A stretch of 64,000 bases of DNA from Halorhabdus utahensis DSM 12940 (GTDB lineage Archaea; Halobacteriota; Halobacteria; Halobacteriales; Haloarculaceae). Shown piece by piece: positions 39,514-49,081 of this stretch (position 1 is the stretch's first letter; the number at the start of each line of letters is the position of its first letter). Under the pieces are notes generated by a model. It searched no databases and was not told the origin of the DNA. It was given only the letters and a program-made list of their open reading frames with translations. The stretch lies in the NCBI RefSeq assembly GCF_000023945.1, contig NC_013158.1, forward strand, positions 558,001-622,000. The letters are read 5' to 3'. The translations under genes were made by a program, and so were the position numbers.

Positions 39514-41094
39514 ATGAAGGTAGCCGGAATGGCCTCGAACAGAGGTCGCAACCTCATGAACCTCGCCGACCGCACGCCGGGTGGGGCCGAGTTGTCCGTC
39601 GTCCTGACGAACGACGCCGACGCACCGGTCCTGGAGAAAGCCGAAGAGCGCGGAATTCCCACCGAGGTCGTCGAACACGAGGCAAGTGAGTCACGTGAAG
39701 CACACGAACAGCGTGTCCTCGATGCACTCGCCGACTACGAGTTCGATCTGGTCGCCCTCGACGGATACATGCGGATCCTGACGGAGACGTTCCTCGAGGA
39801 GACACCGACGACACTGAACGTCCATCCCGCGCTCCTGCCTGCGTTTAAGGGCATGGACGTCCACGAGGACGTCCTCGAAGCGGGCGTCAGGATGACGGGC
39901 TGTACCGTCCACGTCGTGGACGAGAGCGTCGACGACGGCCCGATCGTCACCCAGGAGCCCGTCCCCGTTCGCGAGGGCGATACCGTCGAGGATCTCAAGG
40001 AGCGCGTCCTTTACGAGGGCGAGTTCACAGCCTATCCCCGTGCGATCCAGTGGTTCGCCGAGGATCGCGTCGAAATTGACTGGGAGGAAGGCACGGTCGC
40101 CATCGAGGGTGACGACGGCGGGGCCTACCCCGAGCGCCGGCTTGCGAGCGACGACCGTGTCCGGGAGTTGCGCTACGGCGAGAACCCCCATCAGGACGCC
40201 GCGCTGTACGCGGATCGAACCTGTGAGGAAGCGAACGTCGTCGACGCCCCCCAGCTCAACGACGGGGCGAAGGGGATGGGGTACAACAACTACAACGACA
40301 CCGACGCGGCCCTCAACCTCGTCAAGGAATTCGACGAGCCCGCTTGCGCAGTCATCAAGCACACCAACCCGGCGGGCTGTGCGGTCGCCGACTCGATCAG
40401 CGAGGCCTACGCCGACGCCCTGGCGACCGATCCCAAGAGCGCCTTCGGCGGCATCGTCGCCCTCAACCGCGAGTGTGACGCCGCGACGGCCGAACAGATC
40501 ATCGAATCGTTCAAGGAGGTCGTCGTCGCGCCGGGGTACACCGACGACGCGCTGGACGTACTCTTCGAGAAGGACAATCTCCGCGTGCTGGATGTTAGCA
40601 ACCAGTACGAGCCAAGCGAGACTTTGACTGAGAAACCGATCGTCGGCGGCCGCCTCGTCCAGGATCGGGATCTCCAGACCGTCACCGAGGACGATCTGGA
40701 GGTCGTCACTGAACGGGAGCCGACCGACGAACAGCTCGAAGCGATGCGCTTTGCCTGGCAGACGATCAAACACGTCAAGTCCAACGCGATCGTCTTCGCA
40801 AAGGGGACAGAAACCGTCGGCGTCGGTGCGGGGCAGGTTTCGCGGGTCGATGCTGTCGAAATCGCGAAGATGAAAGCAGACAGCGACGCCGAGGGCAAGG
40901 ACGCTGACGGGGCCGTGATGGCCTCAGACGCCTTCTTCCCGTTCCCGGACGGGATCGACGCGGCCGACGAGGCCGGTATCGAGGCAGTCATCCAGCCCGG
41001 GGGCAGCGTCAACGACGACGACGTGATCGAGCGCGCCGACGAACTCGACATCGCGATGGTGTTCACCGGCTCGCGTGCGTTCCGACACGACTGA
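39514..41094 (+). CDS. purNH: PurN-PurH fusion: GAR transformylase plus AICAR transformylase
   Basis: This 526-residue fusion carries two formyl transfers of purine synthesis. The N-terminal PurN domain (about residues 1-185) starts KVAGMASNRGRNLMNL and has the formyltransferase residues in NVHPALLPAFKG and the Asp in DDGPIVTQ. The C-terminal AICAR transformylase domain (about 205-526) has ELRYGENPHQDAALY, IKHTNPAGCAVA and AFGGIVALNREC. The IMP cyclohydrolase (MGS-like) domain of bacterial PurH is absent; archaea use PurO for that step. The ATG at 39514 is chosen over a longer frame because it begins the PurN fold. Confidence 0.93.
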   Translation: MKVAGMASNRGRNLMNLADRTPGGAELSVVLTNDADAPVLEKAEERGIPTEVVEHEASESREAHEQRVLDALADYEFDLVALDGYMRILTETFLEETPTTLNVHPALLPAFKGMDVHEDVLEAGVRMTGCTVHVVDESVDDGPIVTQEPVPVREGDTVEDLKERVLYEGEFTAYPRAIQWFAEDRVEIDWEEGTVAIEGDDGGAYPERRLASDDRVRELRYGENPHQDAALYADRTCEEANVVDAPQLNDGAKGMGYNNYNDTDAALNLVKEFDEPACAVIKHTNPAGCAVADSISEAYADALATDPKSAFGGIVALNRECDAATAEQIIESFKEVVVAPGYTDDALDVLFEKDNLRVLDVSNQYEPSETLTEKPIVGGRLVQDRDLQTVTEDDLEVVTEREPTDEQLEAMRFAWQTIKHVKSNAIVFAKGTETVGVGAGQVSRVDAVEIAKMKADSDAEGKDADGAVMASDAFFPFPDGIDAADEAGIEAVIQPGGSVNDDDVIERADELDIAMVFTGSRAFRHD

Positions 41095-41238
41095 AGCGGA
41101 CGAAGTCACTCCACCTCGATCGTTGGACCACTGAGCCGGGCCAGCAGTTACCCGACGAACGCAACGGTGTGGCGTCCATCCCGTGCTGTAGAAATGCGAT
41201 TGCTTTTAGGTGTTTGACGGGGAGTATAGGATAGACAC

Positions 41239-42150
41239 ATGAGAAAGCGAACGATCGCCCTGCTTGCCCTCCTCGGGCTCGTGGTCCTCGCGGGGTGTAG
41301 TGGGGAAACGACTGATACCGAGACGTCGATCGAGACAGACGGAACGCCGACCGACACATTCACCGATACGCCAACGCCGACAGAGACCGACACACCAACG
41401 GCGACAGAGACAGAGACGCCGACCGAGACGGAGACGCCCGACGAGACAACGGAGCAAGCGGATCCGTCTGGGTTGCAAGCCGATGTCGTCGCGGCGGCTG
41501 AGTCCGTCGAGTCCTATCACGTCTCCGCGAACACGACGATCGTCCAGGAGGCCAACAACCAGCGCCAGGAACAGATGATCAACTCCGAGGGGATGTTCGA
41601 CCGGGCCAACGAACGACTGGTGATGAATCAAACCGTTCACGTCTCCGGAATAACCCAGAACATCAGTACGTACTTCCAGAACGGGACAGTCTACGAATTC
41701 AGTCCGACCTACGCCAGACAATACGGCTCTGAGTGGGTGACGCTCGACCCCGAGCCGGGCTTTTTCACCCAGCAGGACACACTGGCCCGCCAGCAGACGT
41801 TCCTCGCTAACGCCTCGGTTTCGAGGGCCGGCACCGAGACGATCGACGGCATCGAGACCCAGGTACTCGAAGCCGACGTCAACGAAACGGCGACGTCGGC
41901 CGCCATCGCGGCCCGATTGGGAGCCACGGGCAGCAATGTCGAGTACAACGTGACCAACGTTGACCAGCACCTCTGGATAGACACCGACACGAATCAGCCA
42001 CTCCGGACAGCGTTCTCGATGAACGCCACCATCACCCAGGCCGGCCAGACGGTCGACCTGACGATGAACGCGGACATGCGGTTTACCTACGACGGCGAGG
42101 TCTCGATCACGATTCCCGAGGGTGCCGAATCGGCCGTCTCAATCGACTGA
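41239..42150 (+). CDS. Exported lipoprotein with LppX/DUF6612-like layout
   Basis: This 303-residue protein has signal LLALLGLVVLAGC (lipobox Cys at residue 20). A linker of about 50 residues dominated by Thr, Pro and Glu (residues 22-72) is a likely stalk, perhaps O-glycosylated. A beta-rich domain follows (about 78-300) with SYHVSANTTIVQ, many N-x-S/T sequons and LWIDTDTNQPL. The domain resembles LppX/LprG/DUF6612-type ligand carriers in layout; this is a suggestion, not a firm assignment. It is followed in the same direction by another lipoprotein. Confidence 0.7.
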   Translation: MRKRTIALLALLGLVVLAGCSGETTDTETSIETDGTPTDTFTDTPTPTETDTPTATETETPTETETPDETTEQADPSGLQADVVAAAESVESYHVSANTTIVQEANNQRQEQMINSEGMFDRANERLVMNQTVHVSGITQNISTYFQNGTVYEFSPTYARQYGSEWVTLDPEPGFFTQQDTLARQQTFLANASVSRAGTETIDGIETQVLEADVNETATSAAIAARLGATGSNVEYNVTNVDQHLWIDTDTNQPLRTAFSMNATITQAGQTVDLTMNADMRFTYDGEVSITIPEGAESAVSID

Positions 42151-42207
42151 ACGGGATCCAGATCCCGAGTCCGCCGGCTTTTATTGGGGCTGAATCCTTC
42201 GGGTCGA

Positions 42208-43638
42208 ATGACCGGTATGACACGAGGTCTCCGTATTGTCGCCGTGGTTGTCGTCCTCCTGATTGCGGGCTGTCAGGCCCCCGTAATCGGTCCGGACGCG
42301 ACCGAGACGGACCTGCCCGACTCGACGCAGACGGACGCGGACGTCGAGACGACAGAACCAGTGCCCACAGACGAGACGACACCGACCAGTACCGACGTGG
42401 CCGAAACAGAGACAGAGAAGACGACGACAGAACAGTGGGAAACGACGACAACGACGGCGACTGAGACGACTGAATCGACGGCGTCGAACGGGACGGACGG
42501 AACCAATTCGATCGCCGTCGAAGGTGGGAACCTCACTCTCTCCGCCGATCAGGTGTTCGCCGACGTCAAAGACGTGATGGCCGCCGATGTGACCCCGCCC
42601 CGGCAGGTCACCGTCTTCGAGAACGAGTCCGAAATGACGGCCACCCTCGGCGGAGGTGCGACCGGCGTTTCTCGATTCAACCGGATTCTCGGACTCCAGC
42701 CGGGCGAGGGACTGAACGGGACGGAGTTCGAGCGCATGGAGAACGGCCTCACGTTCAATACCGGGTTCATCTACATCGTGCAGAGTCCGGACGGTGATCC
42801 GGCAAGCACGGAGTGGGTCCTCGCCCACGAGTTCGGCCACTACGTCAATCTCCGACTGGATCGCGTGACTACACTGCAATCGAACCTCGGCCGGACCACC
42901 GACGAAAGCTACGTCGTGCGCGCGGTCCGCGAAGGGGCGACAGTCCTGACGACGGACGCCTATCTCGCCCGTCACGGCAACCGAACCGAGCCGACGGCCC
43001 CGCTGTACGACCAGCTGCTTGCGGCAGTGTCGCCGGGTGAGATTGACCGATACGGCTTCAGCCAGTACGCCTTCGGCCACCGGTACGTGGCCGACCGAAT
43101 CGACGATCCGGCCGACCTCGATAGTGTCTTTGAGAATCCGCCACAAACCAGCGAACAGGTCATCCACGGGTACGCGCCGGATACGGAACCACCCGCGGAG
43201 CTGAACGTTACCGTCAATGCGAGCGGAGCCTGGCGGTCCGGCGGCTCCGATCGCCTCGGCGAGGCGTTCGTCCGGTACGCTCTGGAGAACGGCGTCGCCC
43301 CCGACCGGGCGGCTGAAGCGGCCGCCGGCTGGGGAGTCGATCGACTGCATTATCTCCGGCCGACGACAGGCGGCGATTCGAGTTACGCCTGGACGTTCCG
43401 ATGGGACGACGCGGCGAACGCGACGGAGTTCGAGCGGACCATGCGGGACTCCCTCAAAGAGCGTGGTGACCGAACGGAGAACGCCTGGTCGCTCGGAAAC
43501 GCCACGGCGACCCTCCACAGTCCAACCGACCGAACGACCGTGCTCCTGTTGGGCAACGAAAGCCTTGTCGACAACACGGCCGTCACGTCTCCGGACTCCG
43601 GACAGATACGGATCGAATTGCCGAAGGCGGACGACTGA
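42208..43638 (+). CDS. Exported lipoprotein with HEFGH metallopeptidase-like motif
   Basis: This 476-residue protein has signal RIVAVVVVLLIAGC and a Thr/Glu-rich stalk (about residues 25-95). The domain at about 105-420 contains WVLAHEFGHYVNLRL, an HExxH zinc-peptidase motif. About 25-35 residues later come AVREGATVL and YLARHGN; a Glu there could be the third ligand. A C-terminal beta domain follows. The ATG at 42208 is preferred over 42217 or the TTG at 42184, because TTTTATT (42179-42185) lies about 27 nt upstream. The family is not recognised; a gluzincin-like protease is the best guess. The adjacent lipoprotein may be a partner. Confidence 0.7.
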   Translation: MTGMTRGLRIVAVVVVLLIAGCQAPVIGPDATETDLPDSTQTDADVETTEPVPTDETTPTSTDVAETETEKTTTEQWETTTTTATETTESTASNGTDGTNSIAVEGGNLTLSADQVFADVKDVMAADVTPPRQVTVFENESEMTATLGGGATGVSRFNRILGLQPGEGLNGTEFERMENGLTFNTGFIYIVQSPDGDPASTEWVLAHEFGHYVNLRLDRVTTLQSNLGRTTDESYVVRAVREGATVLTTDAYLARHGNRTEPTAPLYDQLLAAVSPGEIDRYGFSQYAFGHRYVADRIDDPADLDSVFENPPQTSEQVIHGYAPDTEPPAELNVTVNASGAWRSGGSDRLGEAFVRYALENGVAPDRAAEAAAGWGVDRLHYLRPTTGGDSSYAWTFRWDDAANATEFERTMRDSLKERGDRTENAWSLGNATATLHSPTDRTTVLLLGNESLVDNTAVTSPDSGQIRIELPKADD

Positions 43639-43725
43639 GAAGCCCGAGCCCCGGATGTCAATCCGCTGTTTCGAGAGCCGACAGACTCCGATAACCTAAA
43701 ACGCGCCGGACCGGTTCCCACAGAT

Positions 43726-46167
43726 ATGCACTATCACGAGGCCGCAAACTTTCTCTTCGATCTGCGGCGGTTTGCCCCCAGACCGGGGACTGACGCCACT
43801 CGCGAGTTACTTGCGGCACTGGACGATCCACACGAGTCGATCTCGGCCGTCCAGATCGCAGGGTCGAACGGCAAAGGCTCGACCGCACGGATGCTCGAAG
43901 CCGTCCTCAGAGAGGCGGGCCTCGACGTGGGGCTGTACACCTCGCCGCATCTCGACGACGTTCGCGAGCGCGTCCGGGTGAATGGCCGGAAGATTCCGAA
44001 AGCGGCGCTCGTCGAATTCATCGAGGAAGTCGAGCCCTACGCCACCGACCGGGCCGCCGCCGGCGACTCGCCGACGTTCTTCGAGACGCTGACCGCGCTG
44101 GCGTTCTGGGAGTTCGACCGCCAGAACGTCGACGTCGCCATCCTCGAAGTGGGGATCGGGGGACGCTACGACGCCACGAGCGTCGTCGACCCGATCGCGA
44201 GCGCCGTCACGAGCGTGACGCTCGAACACACCGACCTCCTGGGCGATACCGTCGACGAGATCGCCCGGGACAAGGCTGCCGTCGCCCCCGCGGACGCGCC
44301 GCTCGTGACCGCCGCGACCGGCGACGCGCTGGCAGCCATCCACGACGAAGTCGAGGACGTCATTCGTATAGGGAGCCCGGACGAGGACGCCGACCTGACG
44401 GTCGAGCACGGGGGACGCGACGGGATCGAGAGTCCGATCACGCTGTCCGGACAGGGGTTGGACGTCGAGACGCGACTCCCACTGCTGGGCGAGCATCAGG
44501 CACGCAACGCCGGTGTCGCGGCCGCCCTCGCACGACAGGTCGCCGATGTGACTGACGAAACACTTGCTACCGGCCTGCGTCGCGCCCACTGGCCGGGCCG
44601 GTTCGAGGTGCTGGATCGCGAGCCGCTGGTCGTCCTCGACGGCGCTCACAATCCCGGCGGCTGCGAACGCGTCGCCGAGACGCTCGACACCTTCGAGTAC
44701 GACGAGTTGCACCTGGTCGTCGGCGCGATGTGTGACAAGGACCACCACGGCATCGCGGACGCGCTGCCGGCCCCCGATCACGTCACCGCCACCCACCCAG
44801 ACGTCGACCGCGCCGAGGACGAGCAGGTAGTCGCCCACGCTTTCGAGTCCGAGACGGCTGCGGAGGTCCAGACGCGCTCGGACGTCGCGGGCGCGCTCGC
44901 AGATACGCTCGACGCAGCCGGGCCGGACGACGCCGTGCTCGTCTCGGGATCGCTCTATGCCGTCCGGGAGGCCCGAACGCGCTGGACACGGCCGAACGTC
45001 CCCAAGCGCGTCGAATCCATCGCGGACGCCGAGGATGTCCTCGAGGGATCCCACGTCACCGAGGCCGGCACCTGGCGGATGCGCGGCAAGGGCGTCCACC
45101 GCGTGCTCAAGACCCGCGTCCAGCCACGGCAGGCCCAGTATCTCAAGGAGGAACTGCTCTCACTCGGCGGGGAGTGTGCCGTTTCCGGCCTCGGGGACCA
45201 GGATCGCGAGCACGTCGACGCCGTCATGATGGGCACGCTCGCGCAGTTCAAGCGCCTCGCCGGGAAACTCGACGGCCAGCCCTACGGCCTCTCGCCCTTT
45301 GCCGACGAGATCAGAGAATCCCTCGAGATCGGCGTCGCCCCGGACGAGCGTGGATACCCCTGGGAGGACGGCACCGCGGTCATGGGCATCCTGAACGTCA
45401 CGCCCGACAGCTTCCACGACGGCGGCGAGCACAACGCCGCCGACGAGGCGGTCGAGCGCGCCGAGGAGATGATCGATGCGGGCGTCGACATCGTCGACGT
45501 CGGCGGTGAGAGCACCCGCCCCGGGGCCGATCCGGTCCCCGCCGAGAAGGAACGCGATCGGGTCGTTCCAGTGATCGAGCGGCTCGCAAGCGAGGACATG
45601 ACTATCTCGATCGACACGCGGAAGGTTCCCGTCGCCGAGGCCGCCCTGGAAGCCGGCGCGGACATCCTCAACGACGTCACCGGCCTCGACGACCCGGCGA
45701 TGGCTCACCTCGCCGCCGAACACGACGTCCCCATCGTCGTCATGCACTCGATCGACACGCCGGTCGATCCAGACCACGACGTCCACTACGACGACGTCGT
45801 CGAGGACGTCATCGAGGAATTGACCGAGCGCGTCCTGCTGGCCGAGAAGGCCGGCCTGGATCGCTCACAGATCCTCGTCGACCCCGGCCTGGGCTTCGGG
45901 AAAACCGACGCCGAGAACTTCGAGGTTCTGGATCGCCTGGGGGAGTTCGAGGCGCTCGGCTGTCCGTTGCTGGTCGGCCACTCGCACAAGTCGATGTTCG
46001 AGATGATCGATCGAGGCCCGGATGAGCGTTACGAGCCCACGGTGGCGGCGACGGCACTCGCCGCGGAGCGCGGTGCGGACGTGATCCGGGTGCACGACGT
46101 GGCGGCGAACGTCGCAGCGGTCGACGTCGTTGAGGCGGCCGACGATCCGGGTTCGTTTGACGGCTAG
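43726..46167 (+). CDS. folCP: FolC-FolP fusion: dihydrofolate/folylpolyglutamate synthase plus dihydropteroate synthase
   Basis: This 813-residue fusion covers two consecutive steps of folate synthesis. The Mur-ligase-type FolC half (about residues 1-415) has the P-loop QIAGSNGKGSTARML and the DGAHNPGGCERVAETL motif. A middle linker leads to the FolP half (about 545-810) with GILNVTPDSFHDGGEH, VDVGGESTRPGADPVP, SIDTRKVPVAEAA and LVDPGLGFGKT, all pterin- and PABA-binding elements. The same fusion is known in haloarchaea. The ATG at 43726 begins MHYHEAANFLFDL; no extra N-terminal domain is present. Confidence 0.93.
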   Translation: MHYHEAANFLFDLRRFAPRPGTDATRELLAALDDPHESISAVQIAGSNGKGSTARMLEAVLREAGLDVGLYTSPHLDDVRERVRVNGRKIPKAALVEFIEEVEPYATDRAAAGDSPTFFETLTALAFWEFDRQNVDVAILEVGIGGRYDATSVVDPIASAVTSVTLEHTDLLGDTVDEIARDKAAVAPADAPLVTAATGDALAAIHDEVEDVIRIGSPDEDADLTVEHGGRDGIESPITLSGQGLDVETRLPLLGEHQARNAGVAAALARQVADVTDETLATGLRRAHWPGRFEVLDREPLVVLDGAHNPGGCERVAETLDTFEYDELHLVVGAMCDKDHHGIADALPAPDHVTATHPDVDRAEDEQVVAHAFESETAAEVQTRSDVAGALADTLDAAGPDDAVLVSGSLYAVREARTRWTRPNVPKRVESIADAEDVLEGSHVTEAGTWRMRGKGVHRVLKTRVQPRQAQYLKEELLSLGGECAVSGLGDQDREHVDAVMMGTLAQFKRLAGKLDGQPYGLSPFADEIRESLEIGVAPDERGYPWEDGTAVMGILNVTPDSFHDGGEHNAADEAVERAEEMIDAGVDIVDVGGESTRPGADPVPAEKERDRVVPVIERLASEDMTISIDTRKVPVAEAALEAGADILNDVTGLDDPAMAHLAAEHDVPIVVMHSIDTPVDPDHDVHYDDVVEDVIEELTERVLLAEKAGLDRSQILVDPGLGFGKTDAENFEVLDRLGEFEALGCPLLVGHSHKSMFEMIDRGPDERYEPTVAATALAAERGADVIRVHDVAANVAAVDVVEAADDPGSFDG

Positions 46168-46176
46168 AAGGACGCG

Positions 46177-47235
46177 TCAAAACAGCCCGTGTGATGCCTG
46201 GACCCGGCGATAGAGGTCGAGATACGACTCCAGGACGGCGTCGTTGTCGTAGGATTCGAAGGCGTCGTCGATCGTCCGGCGCTCGATGTCGCCGGCCGAG
46301 ACGATCGCGTCGGCGAGTTCCTGAGGATCGGTCACGTGGAAACTCCGCGGATGGTTCTCGATCAACTCGTGCGCACTCGATTCGGCCTGGTACTCGACGA
46401 TACCGACGCACCCTGCCGCGAGCGCCCAGAGCAACTCGCGGGCGAAGTGTTCGCGATAGGCGGTCTGGACGAACGTGTGGGCACCGCGGTAGATCGCGAG
46501 GCGTTCGGCGCGCGAGCACTCGCCGGCGAAGGTGATCCGGTCGTCGATCCGGAGGTCCGCGGCCTGGCGTTCGTAGTCCGCCCTGAGCGGCCCATCGCCG
46601 ATGATCGTCGCGCTCCAGTCTCGATTGCGCAATTCCGCCAGCGCGAGCAACAGGCTCTCGACGTTGGCCGAGTCGTCGAGTCGGTGGGCGAAGGCGACGT
46701 CGGTCTCCTCGGCAGGCACCGTCTCGGAAACCAGCGAGAAGTCGATCGCGTCCGGAATCACCGTCGTTCGTTGGTCCGGGATTCCCTGCTCCCGGACGCG
46801 GGTCCTGACGAGTTCCGACGGCGTGATCACCGTCGTTGCCTCACGGAACGCCTGTCTGAGAAGGCGAGACTCCGAGAGCCCCTCGTCACCGTAATAGTCG
46901 ATCACCAGCGGTGTACGCGCGAGCGTCCCACCCGCGCTTGCGGCGAACACCCCCGCCAGTGGATACAGACGGGCGTGAATCACGTCCGGGCGATAGCGAG
47001 CCAGCACGATGGGAAGCCGTGCGGCGAAGGAGGCGCGAGCGGGCGAGACGGTCACCGCGCGGTAGGTGAGTCCGTCTACCTCCCGGCGGTCGGCCGGGTC
47101 GTCCCACCAGGCCGCACAGAAGACGGTCACGTCGTGGCCGCGGTCGGCGAGGCTGCCTGCGAGACGCTCCAGGCGACGGTTCCCATCCGTGTCCCGATGA
47201 CGGGCGGTCCGCATCGAGACAAAGGCGACCCGCAT
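46177..47235 (-). CDS. Glycosyltransferase family 4 (GT-B) protein
   Basis: This 352-residue GT-B enzyme starts MRVAFVSMRTARH with an N-terminal Rossmann domain (LAGSLADRGHDVTVF). The C-terminal nucleotide-sugar domain contains NRDWSATIIGDGPLRADYE, ITFAGECSRAERLAIYRGAH and the donor-binding region around AAGCVGIVEYQAESSAHELI. The usual EGFG-type Glu motif is replaced by YREHFARELLWALAAG. The sugar and acceptor are unknown. The start at 47235 is chosen as the first Met of the Rossmann strand; a longer frame exists. It converges with folCP, the stops being 9 nt apart. Confidence 0.85.
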   Translation of the reverse strand: MRVAFVSMRTARHRDTDGNRRLERLAGSLADRGHDVTVFCAAWWDDPADRREVDGLTYRAVTVSPARASFAARLPIVLARYRPDVIHARLYPLAGVFAASAGGTLARTPLVIDYYGDEGLSESRLLRQAFREATTVITPSELVRTRVREQGIPDQRTTVIPDAIDFSLVSETVPAEETDVAFAHRLDDSANVESLLLALAELRNRDWSATIIGDGPLRADYERQAADLRIDDRITFAGECSRAERLAIYRGAHTFVQTAYREHFARELLWALAAGCVGIVEYQAESSAHELIENHPRSFHVTDPQELADAIVSAGDIERRTIDDAFESYDNDAVLESYLDLYRRVQASHGLF

Positions 47236-47286
47236 ATCCGCGATGAGTACGCGGGGTGTCAAAAAGGCCCCGTCTTCCTCGGCGGG

Positions 47287-48345
47287 TCAGATGACGCCAG
47301 TGACTTCGGCCGCCTCGCGGGCAGCGGGTTCGCTCATCCCATTGCCGAGGATCGTATATCGGTCGCGGATCTCGTGGGCAGTGGTGAGCGCCTCGATCAC
47401 GGTCGCCTCGTCGATGCCGAGTTCGTCGGCGGTCGTCGGCGCACCGATAGCCGCCAGGGCATCCCGAATATCGCGCCATTCGCCGTTCTCGCCGCTGTGG
47501 AGGTACTCGACCATGATCGAGCCGACGCCGACCTGGTGGCCGTGCAACGCGGCGTCCGGGACCAGCCGGTCGAGTTGGTGGGAGAAGAGGTGCTCGGCAC
47601 CCGAGGCCGGTCGGGAACTGCCGGCGATCGACATGGCGACGCCCGAGGAGACCAGTGCCTTCACGACGACCCAGGCGGACTCCTCTAACCCCTGTTTGAT
47701 GGAGTCAGCACGCTCGACGAGGAGTTCGGCAGTCATCCGTGCAAGCGCACCCGAGTACTCCGAGTAGTAGACGTTCTGAAGGCGCTGGGCGAGTTGCCAG
47801 TCCTTGACGGCCGTGTAATTCGAGATGATGTCCGCACAGCCTGCTGTCGTGAGCCGCCAGGGGGCGTCCGCGAGAATGCCAGTGTCGGCCACGACAGCGA
47901 CTGGCGGGTTCGCCGCGACGCTGTGGCGAGTCCCGTCTTCGGGGACTGACGCGCGCCCGCTGACGATCCCGTCGTGGCTGGCGGCCGTCGGGACCGAGAC
48001 AAACCCGACGCCGAGTTCGTCGGCAGCCATCTTCGTGAGATCGATCGGTTTCCCCCCGCCGACGCCGATCAGATAATCGACGTTCGCCTCCTCAGCGGCG
48101 TCGATGACGCGCTGGACGGCCGCGAAACTCGCCTCGTCGACGAGAACCTCCGCCGGCTCGTGGCCGCGGTCCGCGAACTGCTGGCGGACGGCGTTACCGG
48201 CCACTTCCCGCGGAATCTCGCCGGTCACGATCAGCGGTCTGCCCGTAAGGTGGAGTTCCTCGACTGCCTCGACAGTCCGATCGAGGACGTCGTGCCCGAC
48301 GAGGACGTTCCGTGGCAGGCGGATCCACGTCGACTTCTCGAACAT
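47287..48345 (-). CDS. egsA: sn-Glycerol-1-phosphate dehydrogenase
   Basis: This 352-residue enzyme reduces dihydroxyacetone phosphate to sn-glycerol-1-phosphate, the archaea-specific lipid backbone. The nucleotide loop is GVGGGKPIDLTKM (about residues 93-105). Zinc ligands are visible as Asp in PTAASHDGIVSG and His in SGAEHLFSHQLD and LHGHQVGVG. The length matches archaeal EgsA. It is on the same strand as the glycosyltransferase 51 nt downstream; there is no overlap. Confidence 0.96.
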   Translation of the reverse strand: MFEKSTWIRLPRNVLVGHDVLDRTVEAVEELHLTGRPLIVTGEIPREVAGNAVRQQFADRGHEPAEVLVDEASFAAVQRVIDAAEEANVDYLIGVGGGKPIDLTKMAADELGVGFVSVPTAASHDGIVSGRASVPEDGTRHSVAANPPVAVVADTGILADAPWRLTTAGCADIISNYTAVKDWQLAQRLQNVYYSEYSGALARMTAELLVERADSIKQGLEESAWVVVKALVSSGVAMSIAGSSRPASGAEHLFSHQLDRLVPDAALHGHQVGVGSIMVEYLHSGENGEWRDIRDALAAIGAPTTADELGIDEATVIEALTTAHEIRDRYTILGNGMSEPAAREAAEVTGVI

Positions 48346-48491
48346 GTGAGCACACTCGCCGCGGGGCCTGATAATCCTTTGCGGTCGGCGTCTCGATGTC
48401 GGTCCGGGGACGGTCCGGTCGAACGAGCCTCGTTCCCAGCGCGTGGGATCCGGCCACGCGTCTTTATCCGTCCCGACCGATGCCCGGACGT

Positions 48492-48938
48492 ATGGCAGAC
48501 GACATAGTCGACCTGCTCGAACGGGCGTATCTCGACGAGATCGAAACGGCGATGAACTACCTCGCCAACGCGACGTACCTCGAAACCATCAGCGGCGAGA
48601 CGGTCGCCGAGTCCCTGAAGGAAGACGTCGAGGAGGAACTCGACCACGCCGAGGAACTCGGCTACCGGCTCCGGTACTACGGCGAAGTGCCGCCCGCGTC
48701 GGCCGACTTCGAGGCGCGACAGGACTCGCTGCAGCCCCCCGAAGACGGGAGCGACGTCCTCGCCGTCGTCGAGGGCGTGATCGACGCCGAGGAGGACGCC
48801 ATCGAGACCTACGAGGCGCTCATCGAGGCGGCCGTGGACGCGGACGATCCGGTGACCGAGGACCTTGCCGTTAAACTGCTCGCCGACGAACAGGCCCACC
48901 TCGCGGAGTTCCTGAGCTACCGGAAGGGACTGGAGTGA
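48492..48938 (+). CDS. Ferritin-like/rubrerythrin-fold protein
   Basis: This 148-residue four-helix protein has carboxylate-bridged di-iron type ligands: DEIETAMNYLAN, EELDHAEELGYR (ExxH), DAEEDAIETYEAL and DEQAHLAEF (ExxH). The helix order and paired ExxH motifs indicate a ferritin-like fold, perhaps for iron storage or peroxide handling. The ATG at 48492 is supported by a TATA-like CTTTATCC (48462-48469) 27 nt upstream; the longer frame is rejected. Confidence 0.85.
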   Translation: MADDIVDLLERAYLDEIETAMNYLANATYLETISGETVAESLKEDVEEELDHAEELGYRLRYYGEVPPASADFEARQDSLQPPEDGSDVLAVVEGVIDAEEDAIETYEALIEAAVDADDPVTEDLAVKLLADEQAHLAEFLSYRKGLE

Positions 48939-49081
48939 GCGGCCCGTCGACGTGACGGCCAGGCCGATAGTGAAACCGGGGGTGTGGCGCCCGACTGTCG
49001 GGTGGCACTCGTTTCGACGTCGGGGCTGCATCGCACCGCTCACCACATCGTTTTTTATCGACGCCGGCGAACCGTCGACCG

